Assembly: GCA_003235605.1 (NCBI GenBank) | Contig: QJVU01000662.1 | Span: forward strand, 1 to 7,931 | Length of the DNA: 7,931 nt | Reading direction: 5' to 3' | From: Planctomycetota bacterium | GTDB taxonomy: Bacteria; Planctomycetota; UBA1135; UBA2386 | Shown here: in pieces, positions 1 through 5,069 of the stretch | Position numbering within the stretch: position 1 is the first letter of the stretch | Layout of the letters: each line of letters opens with the position of its first letter | Made by a program: the position numbers and the translations under genes | The notes under the pieces: generated by a model | The model's database searches: none | Told to the model about the DNA's origin: nothing | Seen by the model: only the letters and a program-made list of their open reading frames with translations

Positions 1-112
1 CGGGCTTGGCAACCGCCGGCTTGGGCTCCTGGGCAGAAGCTTGCAGCGCCAGCACCAGCACCAGGGGCAAGGCGGCTGCTGGCAGGACGGAGCGGGTCTT
101 CAGCTTGAACAT
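1..112 (-). CDS. N-terminus of a secreted protein, cut by the window edge
   Basis: This reading frame is too short for a long-ORF search, but reading the minus strand from position 112 gives a typical export signal. It begins MFKLKTRSV, continues with a hydrophobic Ala/Leu/Val core (PLVLVLALQ) and reaches a signal peptidase I site ASA|QEPKP at about residues 25-28. The mature protein starts with a Pro/Lys/Ala-rich stretch (QEPKPAVAKP) and runs off the left edge, so function cannot be told. The start at 112 is chosen because GGAG lies 6 nt upstream (119-122). In-frame ATGs at 124 and 139 lack such a site and would put MARPN or MEIP before the charged n-region. It lies in the same orientation as the next two secreted-protein genes, 164 bp after the stop of the 487-residue protein. 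The signal peptide is seen directly; everything beyond it is unknown. Confidence 0.7.
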   Translation of the reverse strand, partial: MFKLKTRSVLPAAALPLVLVLALQASAQEPKPAVAKP

Positions 113-118
113 TGGGAT

Positions 119-122
119 CTCC
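119..122 (-). promoter_or_regulatory. Ribosome binding site deciding the start at 112
   Basis: Minus-strand GGAG is followed by 6 nt and then ATG at 112. Neither of the two upstream in-frame ATGs (124, 139) has a purine-rich site at a sensible distance, so this site favours the shortest form. The site itself overlaps the ATG at 124. Confidence 0.5.
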
Positions 123-254
123 ATGTTGGGTCGTGCCATGGGATACAGTGGCGCAGAGGGCACGCACCACCGCATTCTATCGTACGGACCGGGGTACCTG
201 CCATTCCAGCAGGCGGAAGCCCCACGGGACCGCCCGCGTGACGTCAGGGGTGGC

Positions 255-269
255 CGGGGAATGTCCCCG
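255..269 (-). terminator. Small hairpin just after the 487-aa gene
   Basis: CGGGGA, loop of 3, then TCCCCG form a perfect 6-bp stem. It starts 7 nt beyond the stop codon of the minus-strand gene ending at 277. No T-run follows on the minus strand, so it is a weak candidate terminator or 3'-end stabiliser. A short GC stem like this can also arise by chance in GC-rich DNA. Confidence 0.3.
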
Positions 270-276
270 TCCGAAC

Positions 277-1740
277 CTACTTTTGGAACACGACGCCACC
301 CATCGTGGACAGCATGGCCTGCCCCGTGCCGGTGACCTCAACCCACTGGAAGAAGGCAGAGATTCCCACCAGGCCCGCGATGTTCGGAATCGGTGCGGGC
401 AAGACCGCGCTGCCGCTCTGCACGCTGACACCGCCCACGGGGAGGAAGAGCGGCGAGCCCAGGTCCAGGCTGACCACGCTGCCGGCCACGAAGGGCGCGA
501 ACGCGAACGGGATGTTGCCAGATCCCAGAGAGACGTAGAGCGTCGCGTTCGCAGCGCTGCTCTTGCTCAGGGTCAGGCCCCACGCCGAGTTGCCGACATA
601 CGGCGCATCGCCCTTTGCGCCGATGTCGCCACCGCTGTTCTTGGGAAGGGCGGCGCCAGTGCTGTCGTACGGGTGGTGCTGGAAGCGACCGTACATCTGG
701 ATCACCGTGTCGCTGTCGGCCTGGGCCAGCCAGGTCAGCACCGGCACGCTCACTACATTGAAGACGTTCGGTACGTTGGTTGGCAGGCTGCGCTTCTCGA
801 TGGTGAGATCACACCCACCGGATACGCCCCCCGGAACCGCCCCCGTGCCGGTGTGAGCGATGGTCAGGTCGGCGCTGAAGAACATGGTGCCGGTCTCGAC
901 GAAGGCCGTGCCGTTGGGATCCAACTCCCAGGCCACCATCCGCACACCGTTCGGTGGGGTGTTTCCCTTGGCAGAGCCTTGCTGACCACAAACGATCACC
1001 GTCTTGCGCAGCGGGTCGTAGGCCATGCCGTACGTGGAGCGGGCAGGGGCCGAGGGGGTGAAAGACTTGACCAGGGTGCCGTCCTGCTTGAACTCGGCGA
1101 TCGGGTTGTTGAAGTCGCCGGTGTACATGGTGTTCCGGTTGGGGTCGTAGGCCAGGGCCCGGACGACGGTGATGGCGGCCGGCAGGTTGTCCGTCTTCCA
1201 GTCCGCAGACGAGGTCCAGCCCTTGGACCGGTTCTGGTTGGGAGACGCCTGCTTGGTCACGTCGAAGGCAAACACCTTGTTGCCAACGACCGACCTCTCG
1301 CTGCCACCGTAGATGTACAGAATCGTGGATCCGTCTCCGGCTGCCAGGTCTCGTATACCCCAGGCCGAGCCAAGGGTCCCCGACGGCTGGTCGTACATCT
1401 CGACATGCCAGGCCCCCTGGCCGTTGTTGGCCTTGGGATCCCACCAGAACTCGAACAGCTTGTGGGGGTTCGTCAGGTTGCTGGTGTCCCGGCGCGCGCT
1501 CACCCAGATGTGGCCGAGCAGCTTGTCTACACACGTTCCGACACAACCGTTGACGGTGTATCCAGCCACCTTGGTGGCCTCGGCCATCACGTCGAGCTTG
1601 TGGGTTGCAGCGGTGCCCGTGGGGCCGGGGATCTGAAGTTTGGAGCCCAGCGCGATCCTGCTGGGCAGGACGAACTGGGCACCCAGGGATGCGGAGAGGA
1701 GCAGGGAAGTGGCGAGTGCGGCCAGAGCATGGGAGTGCAT
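277..1740 (-). CDS. Secreted protein with beta-propeller-like repeats and a planctomycete-type C-terminal domain
   Basis: A 487-residue exported protein. Residues 1-21 form a signal peptide (MHSHALAALATSLLLSASLG|AQF). The centre has propeller-like strand repeats: 'LAYDPNRNTMYTGDF' at about 196-210 and 'MAYDPLRKTVIVCGQQG' at about 239-255 share an AYDP....T...G pattern, typical of NHL/WD40-like blades that report a value along a structure. Cys66 and Cys70 (GCVGTC) could form a disulfide. Residues from about 385 to 487 form a beta-rich domain with core 'IPNIAGLVGISAFFQW', matching 'VPNDNGLVGLTSYWQG' in the beta-helix protein at 5070-6647. The start is supported by AGGA 6 nt upstream (1747-1750). 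No catalytic motif is visible. The likely role is a surface or periplasmic binding or structural protein. The fold is inferred from pattern, and no substrate can be named. A 543-codon frame on the opposite strand is a shadow of this gene. Confidence 0.85.
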   Translation of the reverse strand: MHSHALAALATSLLLSASLGAQFVLPSRIALGSKLQIPGPTGTAATHKLDVMAEATKVAGYTVNGCVGTCVDKLLGHIWVSARRDTSNLTNPHKLFEFWWDPKANNGQGAWHVEMYDQPSGTLGSAWGIRDLAAGDGSTILYIYGGSERSVVGNKVFAFDVTKQASPNQNRSKGWTSSADWKTDNLPAAITVVRALAYDPNRNTMYTGDFNNPIAEFKQDGTLVKSFTPSAPARSTYGMAYDPLRKTVIVCGQQGSAKGNTPPNGVRMVAWELDPNGTAFVETGTMFFSADLTIAHTGTGAVPGGVSGGCDLTIEKRSLPTNVPNVFNVVSVPVLTWLAQADSDTVIQMYGRFQHHPYDSTGAALPKNSGGDIGAKGDAPYVGNSAWGLTLSKSSAANATLYVSLGSGNIPFAFAPFVAGSVVSLDLGSPLFLPVGGVSVQSGSAVLPAPIPNIAGLVGISAFFQWVEVTGTGQAMLSTMGGVVFQK

Positions 1741-1746
1741 TGATAG

Positions 1747-1750
1747 TCCT
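1747..1750 (-). promoter_or_regulatory. Ribosome binding site of the 487-aa secreted protein
   Basis: Minus-strand AGGA sits 6 nt before the ATG at 1740. Just upstream, minus-strand bases from about 1774 to 1753 are almost pure pyrimidine (CT-rich), which would leave the leader unstructured around the start. Confidence 0.55.
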
Positions 1751-1920
1751 CACATGAGAGAGCGAGAGAGGATGGGACGGAACGAGAGGTGGGTGGCCCA
1801 GGGCAGGCCACCCCGCACTGTACTCTCGGCCGGTGCCGGTATCCACGCACAACTGCTACAGGCGGCCCTGGAGCTCCGAGCCGACGCCGCTGGCAAGCCG
1901 GCAGACAGCCGGTACGTGAC

Positions 1921-1951
1921 GCCGGCTCGGGCCGGAGTGGCCCGAGCCGGC
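1921..1951 (-). terminator. Perfect 13-bp hairpin downstream of the 399-aa secreted protein
   Basis: GCCGGCTCGGGCC (1921-1933), a 5-nt loop, then GGCCCGAGCCGGC (1939-1951) form a perfect, very GC-rich stem. It lies 56 nt after the stop of the minus-strand gene ending at 2008, inside the 267-bp gap before the next minus-strand start at 1740. No U-tract follows on either strand. The most economical reading is a U-less terminator or 3'-end protecting stem. An overlapping alternative pairing, AGCCGG (1908-1913) with CCGGCT (1922-1927), could compete with it. Confidence 0.6.
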
Positions 1952-2004
1952 ACTGGACTGCGGCGGCAGGCAGAGCGGCCGCGGTCCCTGGCAGGACGCG
2001 CTGG

Positions 2005-2020
2005 CCGCTACCTGTAGCGG
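2005..2020. repeat. 16-bp palindrome spanning a stop codon
   Basis: CCGCTAC, CT, GTAGCGG is a perfect 7-bp inverted repeat, with the last codons and TAG of the 399-residue gene inside it. As RNA it would close a 6-bp stem with a 4-nt loop. It may be part of the 3'-end structure together with the 13-bp hairpin at 1921-1951, or chance. Confidence 0.4.
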
Positions 2021-3207
2021 AACAGCGGCACCAAGCTCCCGCTCGGGGTGAAGCTCGTCGACGGGATGACACCCGTCGATGGGCCATACCGGTAGGCGAT
2101 CTTGCCGCTGAAGTCGGCTGGCGCAGGTTGGGGTTGGATCGTGGTGTCGCTAACCCGTGACAGGTGCGCGTTGGAGTTCTTGGTGTCGTCCCAAATCGAC
2201 TGGGTGTAGACATGCGCACCCACCGCCTTCTGGACGAAGGGGATGTAGTTGCTTGGGTTGGTGTTTGCCGAACCGCCAGAGCTGGTCGTGAAGCTGTTCA
2301 CAGTTACCAGCAGCTTCAGGTCGATCAACAGGTTCTGGCACCCGAGGCCCGGAATGACCGGGAAGTTCGGGTCGGTGTGACTCCGCGTGCCATTCAGGGA
2401 GACACCTTGGATCACCGGGATGCTCGGCGGGAAGCTGCTGACCTGGAAGTAGTACTGCATCTTGTTGCTGGTGGTCGGGTTTCCCGTGTCCTTTGCGTAG
2501 GACCAGTGCCAGAAGTACGAGTTCGGGCCGGTAGTGGCGGTGGAACTGCTGTCGTTCACGGTCGGGCAGGTGCTCGTCGTGAGACCAGCACTGAAGAGGC
2601 TACCGCCGGCCGACGTGATGATGCTGCGTCCGTCGAGGTAGTAGGTGAAGGAGGGCGAGCTTCCAGTCGATGTGGTCCCCCATGCGGCGGAGTTGGCCAG
2701 GGAGCCACCAAGCATCGTCATGTCCAGGAGCAGATCGTTGCTGCCCGTGTACGCGAACCGGCTGGTGAAGGGAAACCTGAGGCCGCCGTTGTCCCAAGGG
2801 TTCGGCGCACCGGACGGTTGCTTGGTAATGTCGGGAAAGCTGTGCTTGGCGCTGTAGACCGTCGTTGGCGTCGTCAGGAAGTTCAATGCCCAGGTGCTGC
2901 TGAGGGAGCTCATCTTGGTCTCCGCCATCATCAGGGTGACCTGGGTGAACGTCCTGGCAACCCCGGAGCTACTGGATACGGAACCGTCCTGTCGGAATGA
3001 GATCTCGGTGAGGACCTTTGCACCCTTGCCGGTCAGGTCAGCATTTGCGACCTGCGCGCGCATGTTGGCGTATCGAGCCAGCAGATAGCTGTAGGCGGTG
3101 CTTCCGGAGGACTCGGTGCTGTCATAGCCCGGAGGAACGGTACCCGTCTGAGCCATGAGGGGTACGCAGAGTGCGATGGGTAGCAAGGACAAGAAGTGGT
3201 TCTTCAT
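2008..3207 (-). CDS. Secreted protein of unrecognised family, beta-rich
   Basis: A 399-residue exported protein. A signal peptide is clear (MKNHFLSLLPIALCVPLMAQ, cleavage after about residue 20). The mature chain is rich in Ser, Thr, Gly and Asn and looks like an all-beta extracellular domain. 'VLTEISFRQDG' (65-75), 'ARTFTQVTLMMAETKMSSLS' (84-103) and 'FTSRFAYTGSNDLLLDM' (147-163) resemble, from memory, the beta-sandwich of planctomycete surface proteins. This match was not tested. Cys214 and Cys290 are the only mature cysteines. Unlike the neighbour at 277-1740, it lacks the shared C-terminal domain and ends 'SLVPLFRYR'. No catalytic or metal site is recognisable. The start at 3207 has no convincing Shine-Dalgarno sequence (bases just upstream read ACAACACC-type), but the signal peptide begins exactly there. 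It is probably a surface structural or binding protein, by inference only. Confidence 0.8.
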   Translation of the reverse strand: MKNHFLSLLPIALCVPLMAQTGTVPPGYDSTESSGSTAYSYLLARYANMRAQVANADLTGKGAKVLTEISFRQDGSVSSSSGVARTFTQVTLMMAETKMSSLSSTWALNFLTTPTTVYSAKHSFPDITKQPSGAPNPWDNGGLRFPFTSRFAYTGSNDLLLDMTMLGGSLANSAAWGTTSTGSSPSFTYYLDGRSIITSAGGSLFSAGLTTSTCPTVNDSSSTATTGPNSYFWHWSYAKDTGNPTTSNKMQYYFQVSSFPPSIPVIQGVSLNGTRSHTDPNFPVIPGLGCQNLLIDLKLLVTVNSFTTSSGGSANTNPSNYIPFVQKAVGAHVYTQSIWDDTKNSNAHLSRVSDTTIQPQPAPADFSGKIAYRYGPSTGVIPSTSFTPSGSLVPLFRYR

Positions 3208-3255
3208 GGTGTTGCGAGTGGTGTCTTGTTTGCGGGGGCCTTTGGCAAGAGACCG

Positions 3256-3284
3256 AGCCTAGTTCAGGCTGCGGCGCCTCTCAA
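3256..3284 (-). promoter_or_regulatory. Candidate sigma70-type promoter for the 399-aa secreted protein
   Basis: On the minus strand, TTGAGA (3284-3279) and TAGGCT (3261-3256) are separated by exactly 17 nt. The -35 box matches consensus at 5 of 6 positions and the -10 box at only 3 of 6. The implied leader is about 40 nt, ending at the ATG at 3207. This is a plausible but weak call in GC-rich DNA. Confidence 0.3.
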
Positions 3285-3463
3285 CGCACCCGCGCACGCG
3301 TCACGATGGCTCGAACCACATGCGGCAACAAAGCCCGGGAGGTTTCGGGGCTTGCGCTCAGAAGTCGAGGAGTTGTTGCCGAGGATCGGCTTGTGGGTGA
3401 GCGATATCCCACGTCTCGCTGACCACGGTTGCGAGGGTTTGCGACGTGGTCGGGATGGCCGGG

Positions 3464-3484
3464 CACGAAGGAACCGCCTTCGTG
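3464..3484 (-). terminator. Perfect 8-bp hairpin after the RHH gene
   Basis: CACGAAGG, loop AACCG, then CCTTCGTG form a perfect stem 34 nt beyond the RHH stop codon. No U-tract follows on the minus strand. It fits the local pattern of U-less 3'-end hairpins and is the best candidate for the end of the RHH transcript. Confidence 0.45.
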
Positions 3485-3518
3485 GTTGCGCCTCGTCCTC
3501 GTGAGATTGACCCGCCTG

Positions 3519-3737
3519 CTACGACAGCCACTTCTTGGACGGTGGGTACTTCTGCTCCAGGATCGGCAGGCCACAGTCGAGCGCCAACCTCACGACGGCG
3601 GACCTCTTCACCTGCCCCCGTGCGCGCATCGCCGGATCCTCCATGAGCCGCTGGATGATCATGTCGAGGCGCTTCAGCGTTTCGGCATCCAAGCGAACAG
3701 TGATCCTCTCGTCCTGGGCCATGGGTGGTACGGACAT
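3519..3737 (-). CDS. Ribbon-helix-helix (CopG-like) DNA-binding protein
   Basis: A 72-residue protein with the ribbon-helix-helix layout. The strand 'ERITVRLDAET' (about 10-20) should pair in the dimer and enter the DNA groove. Helix A 'LKRLDMIIQRLMED' follows (21-34), then a longer than usual charged linker (PAMRARGQV), and helix B 'KRSAVVRLALDCGL' (44-57), whose Arg-Ser N-cap is typical of CopG/Arc-type proteins. RHH proteins are dimeric repressors or antitoxins that bind short repeats. The start at 3737 is chosen because AGGA lies 9 nt upstream (3747-3750). A frame extension up to 3908 is Arg/Gly/Pro-rich and not protein-like, and an inner ATG at 3722 is also possible. No toxin gene is adjacent, so an antitoxin role is unsupported here, and autoregulation is the more economical guess. 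The tail 'PPSKKWLS' is basic. Confidence 0.8.
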   Translation of the reverse strand: MSVPPMAQDERITVRLDAETLKRLDMIIQRLMEDPAMRARGQVKRSAVVRLALDCGLPILEQKYPPSKKWLS

Positions 3738-3746
3738 CGGGTATGT

Positions 3747-3750
3747 TCCT
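3747..3750 (-). promoter_or_regulatory. Ribosome binding site deciding the RHH start
   Basis: Minus-strand AGGA is 9 nt before the ATG at 3737. It selects the 72-residue form over the 129-codon frame that opens at 3908, whose upstream part has shadow-like composition. Confidence 0.5.
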
Positions 3751-3783
3751 ATCGACCCCGAACGCTTTTGAACCTGAGACCTT

Positions 3784-3798
3784 GTGCCGGGGTGCCGG
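3784..3798. repeat. Tandem GTGCCGG repeat upstream of the RHH gene
   Basis: GTGCCGG occurs at 3784-3790 and again at 3792-3798, a period of 8 bp, 47-61 nt upstream of the RHH start. Short tandem or inverted repeats in this position are common operators of ribbon-helix-helix repressors, which bind as arrays of dimers. The operator role is inference. In GC-rich DNA a 7-bp repeat can be chance. Confidence 0.3.
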
Positions 3799-4029
3799 AC
3801 GGCCAACCCGGACCCGACGGGCCACCCCAGGCGTGGCGGGAGGGAGCCGTGGGAGGCCCGGCAGGCGCCCCTGGATTCCCTGAAACCCATGGGATAGCGC
3901 CTGTGCATGTGCTAATGTTCCGCGCACCCAAGTGACCCCTTGAAGACCGAAGACTGATGATCTGCGTCTCCGAACCTATCCGTTGCTTGGACTGGTAGGA
4001 CCGCTGACAACGGAAAGGAAGCTAGAACC

Positions 4030-4326
4030 ATGGGAACCCGGCTCTACGTCGGCAACCTGTCTTTTGACACAACCGAAGATTCCCTGCGTGCGGCGCTGTC
4101 TGCGGACGGTCGCAACGTCAAGGAAGTACACATTGTGACCGACCGCGACACCGGTCGGCCTCGCGGCTTCGCCTTCGCCGAGATGGCCAGCGAAGAGGAC
4201 GCCCAGGCAGCCATGAAGGCCCTCGACGGCGCCGAACTCGACGGCCGCAACCTGAAGGTGAACGAGGCCCGCGAACGAGCCCCACGCGGCGGCGGCGGGG
4301 GCGGCGGCGGGCGCCGCCGCTGGTAG
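4030..4326 (+). CDS. Glycine-tailed RRM RNA-binding protein
   Basis: A 98-residue single RNA recognition motif protein. RNP2 is 'LYVGNL' (5-10) and RNP1 is 'RGFAFAEM' (45-52), with the RNA-stacking aromatics Tyr6, Phe47 and Phe49 all present. The eighth RNP1 position is Met instead of the usual aromatic. The fold runs to about residue 82 (LKVNEARER), followed by a short tail of eight glycines and RRRW. Bacterial RRM proteins of this size (cyanobacterial Rbp type) bind RNA in the cytoplasm and some are cold-responsive. The target here is unknown. The start is fixed by AAGGAA at 4015-4020, 9 nt before the ATG. It stands alone, divergent from the RHH gene, and 131 bp before the membrane-protein gene. 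The Gly codons and following Arg codons form a GC-only inverted repeat in the coding DNA (4301-4320). Confidence 0.93.
   Translation: MGTRLYVGNLSFDTTEDSLRAALSADGRNVKEVHIVTDRDTGRPRGFAFAEMASEEDAQAAMKALDGAELDGRNLKVNEARERAPRGGGGGGGGRRRW
4301..4320 (+). repeat. GC-only inverted repeat encoding the Gly-Arg tail
   Basis: GCGGCGGC (4301-4308), a 4-nt loop, then GCCGCCGC (4313-4320) form a perfect 8-bp all-GC stem made by Gly codons facing Arg/Pro-type codons. It ends 6 nt before the end of the stop codon of the RRM gene. It may slow ribosomes or stabilise the 3' end. The simplest explanation is codon choice in a Gly-Arg tail. Confidence 0.45.
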
Positions 4327-4404
4327 CTGCGGGCGGTCCGTTCCACGGTCGCTCGCCAGTCCTTGTTTTCCTGGAGCGGGGCAGTGGACGGCCCTATGCT
4401 CCTC

Positions 4405-4430
4405 CCCTGGCCGCTTGGCGGCTTTCAGGG
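4405..4430 (+). terminator. Hairpin between the RRM and membrane-protein genes
   Basis: CCCTG-GCCGC, loop TTG, then GCGGC, a bulge TTT and CAGGG form a 10-bp stem broken by one 3-nt bulge. An outer pair GGCCCT (4390-4395) with AGGGCC (4427-4432) is an alternative closing stem. It lies 79 nt after the RRM stop and 17 nt before the strong Shine-Dalgarno at 4447-4452. It could end the RRM transcript or be a leader structure of the downstream gene. Confidence 0.4.
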
Positions 4431-4457
4431 CCGGGGAGAACACACCAGGAGGACACC

Positions 4458-5021
4458 ATGACCCTCGCCGATCTCTGGCTTCCGATCTTGTTGTCGGCAG
4501 TCTTCGTCTTTGTCGTCAGCTCGGTCATCCACATGGTCATCCCCTTGCACAAGGGGGACTACAAGCAGCTCCCTGGCGAAGCCGAGGTGCTCGAGGCCAT
4601 GCGGGCGCAGCGCGTCCCACCGGGAGACTACATGTTTCCGTGGGCTGGCTCGATGAAGGCGCTTGGCGCGCCGGAGATGGTCGCCAAGTTCAACCAGGGC
4701 CCGGTGGGTTCCGTCACGGTGATCCCAAGTGGTCCGCCCGCCATGGGCAAGAGCCTGGTGCAGTGGTTTCTCTACGCAGTGGTGATCAGCATCTTCGCTG
4801 GCTACATCGCGGCCTTCAGCCTCGAGTCCGGCGCACACTACATGAGGGTCTTTCGTCTCACCGGCACGGTAGCCATCCTCGGGTATGCTTTGAGCTCGGT
4901 CCCCAACTCGATCTGGAAAGGCGTCAGCTGGTGGACGACGCTGAAGTTCCTGTTCGACGGCGTGGTCTATGGTCTGGTGACTGCCGGCACCTTCGGCTGG
5001 CTGTGGCCAGCGGGCGCCTGA
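4458..5021 (+). CDS. Conserved-looking four-helix membrane protein, function unknown
   Basis: A 187-residue inner-membrane protein I recognise only as a type seen in varied bacteria, without a known function. Predicted helices lie at about 8-29, 101-121, 131-148 and 163-184. Between helices 1 and 2 is a roughly 70-residue soluble segment with motif-like patches: 'HMVIPLHKGDYKQLP' (25-39), 'VPPGDYMFP' (53-61) and 'GPVGSVTV' (81-88). 'NSIWKG' (150-155) precedes helix 4. The start has a textbook AGGAGG 5 nt upstream (4447-4452). It ends only 48 bp before the beta-helix gene on the same strand with no strong hairpin between them, so co-transcription is plausible. No catalytic residues or transporter signature are evident. 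His25 and the short Pro/Gly motifs are the most likely conserved sites. Confidence is high that it is a gene and low on role. Confidence 0.88.
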   Translation: MTLADLWLPILLSAVFVFVVSSVIHMVIPLHKGDYKQLPGEAEVLEAMRAQRVPPGDYMFPWAGSMKALGAPEMVAKFNQGPVGSVTVIPSGPPAMGKSLVQWFLYAVVISIFAGYIAAFSLESGAHYMRVFRLTGTVAILGYALSSVPNSIWKGVSWWTTLKFLFDGVVYGLVTAGTFGWLWPAGA

Positions 5022-5069
5022 GGTACAGCCTGTCTGGCTTCCCCTGGCGGGACCATGTAGGGTGGTGCA

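Larger units (their letters stand above)
3208..3518. other. 311-bp gap between the secreted-protein and RHH genes
   Basis: I find no credible coding frame here. Frames crossing it are Arg/Pro/Ser-rich shadows without start signals or recognisable motifs. Contents: a candidate sigma70-like promoter for the 399-residue gene (3256-3284), an inverted repeat GACCACG/CGTGGTC with a 17-nt loop (3421-3427 and 3445-3451), and an 8-bp hairpin close to the RHH stop (3464-3484). No toxin gene partner for the RHH protein was seen in it. Confidence 0.6.

Noticed and set aside
239..246. TGACGTCA palindrome, a CRE-like octamer
   Set aside because: An 8-bp palindrome is expected by chance every few tens of kb in one genome strand. 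It is a eukaryotic element and no regulator is linked to it here.
112..1743. 543-codon open frame on the plus strand
   Set aside because: It lies exactly antisense to the signal-peptide protein at 277-1740. The product is Arg/Gly/His/Val-rich without any motif, which is typical of the mirror frame of a GC-rich gene.
2164..3000. 278-codon plus-strand frame
   Set aside because: Antisense to the secreted protein at 2008-3207, with Arg/Gly-rich shadow composition and no start signal.
3862..3903. CAGGCGC/GCGCCTG inverted repeat with a 28-nt loop upstream of the RRM gene
   Set aside because: Seven base pairs over a long loop is within chance for GC-rich DNA, and the position suits neither a terminator nor a clear operator.
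3908..3916. TGTGCTAAT as an extended -10 promoter for the RRM gene
   Set aside because: The match is only 4 of 6 plus TG, with no -35 box at 16-18 nt and a leader of over 100 nt, so it is too weak to annotate.
3358..3927. 189-codon minus-strand frame covering the RHH gene and the gap
   Set aside because: It runs in another frame through the RHH gene, is Arg/Gly/Pro-rich and has no recognisable motif.
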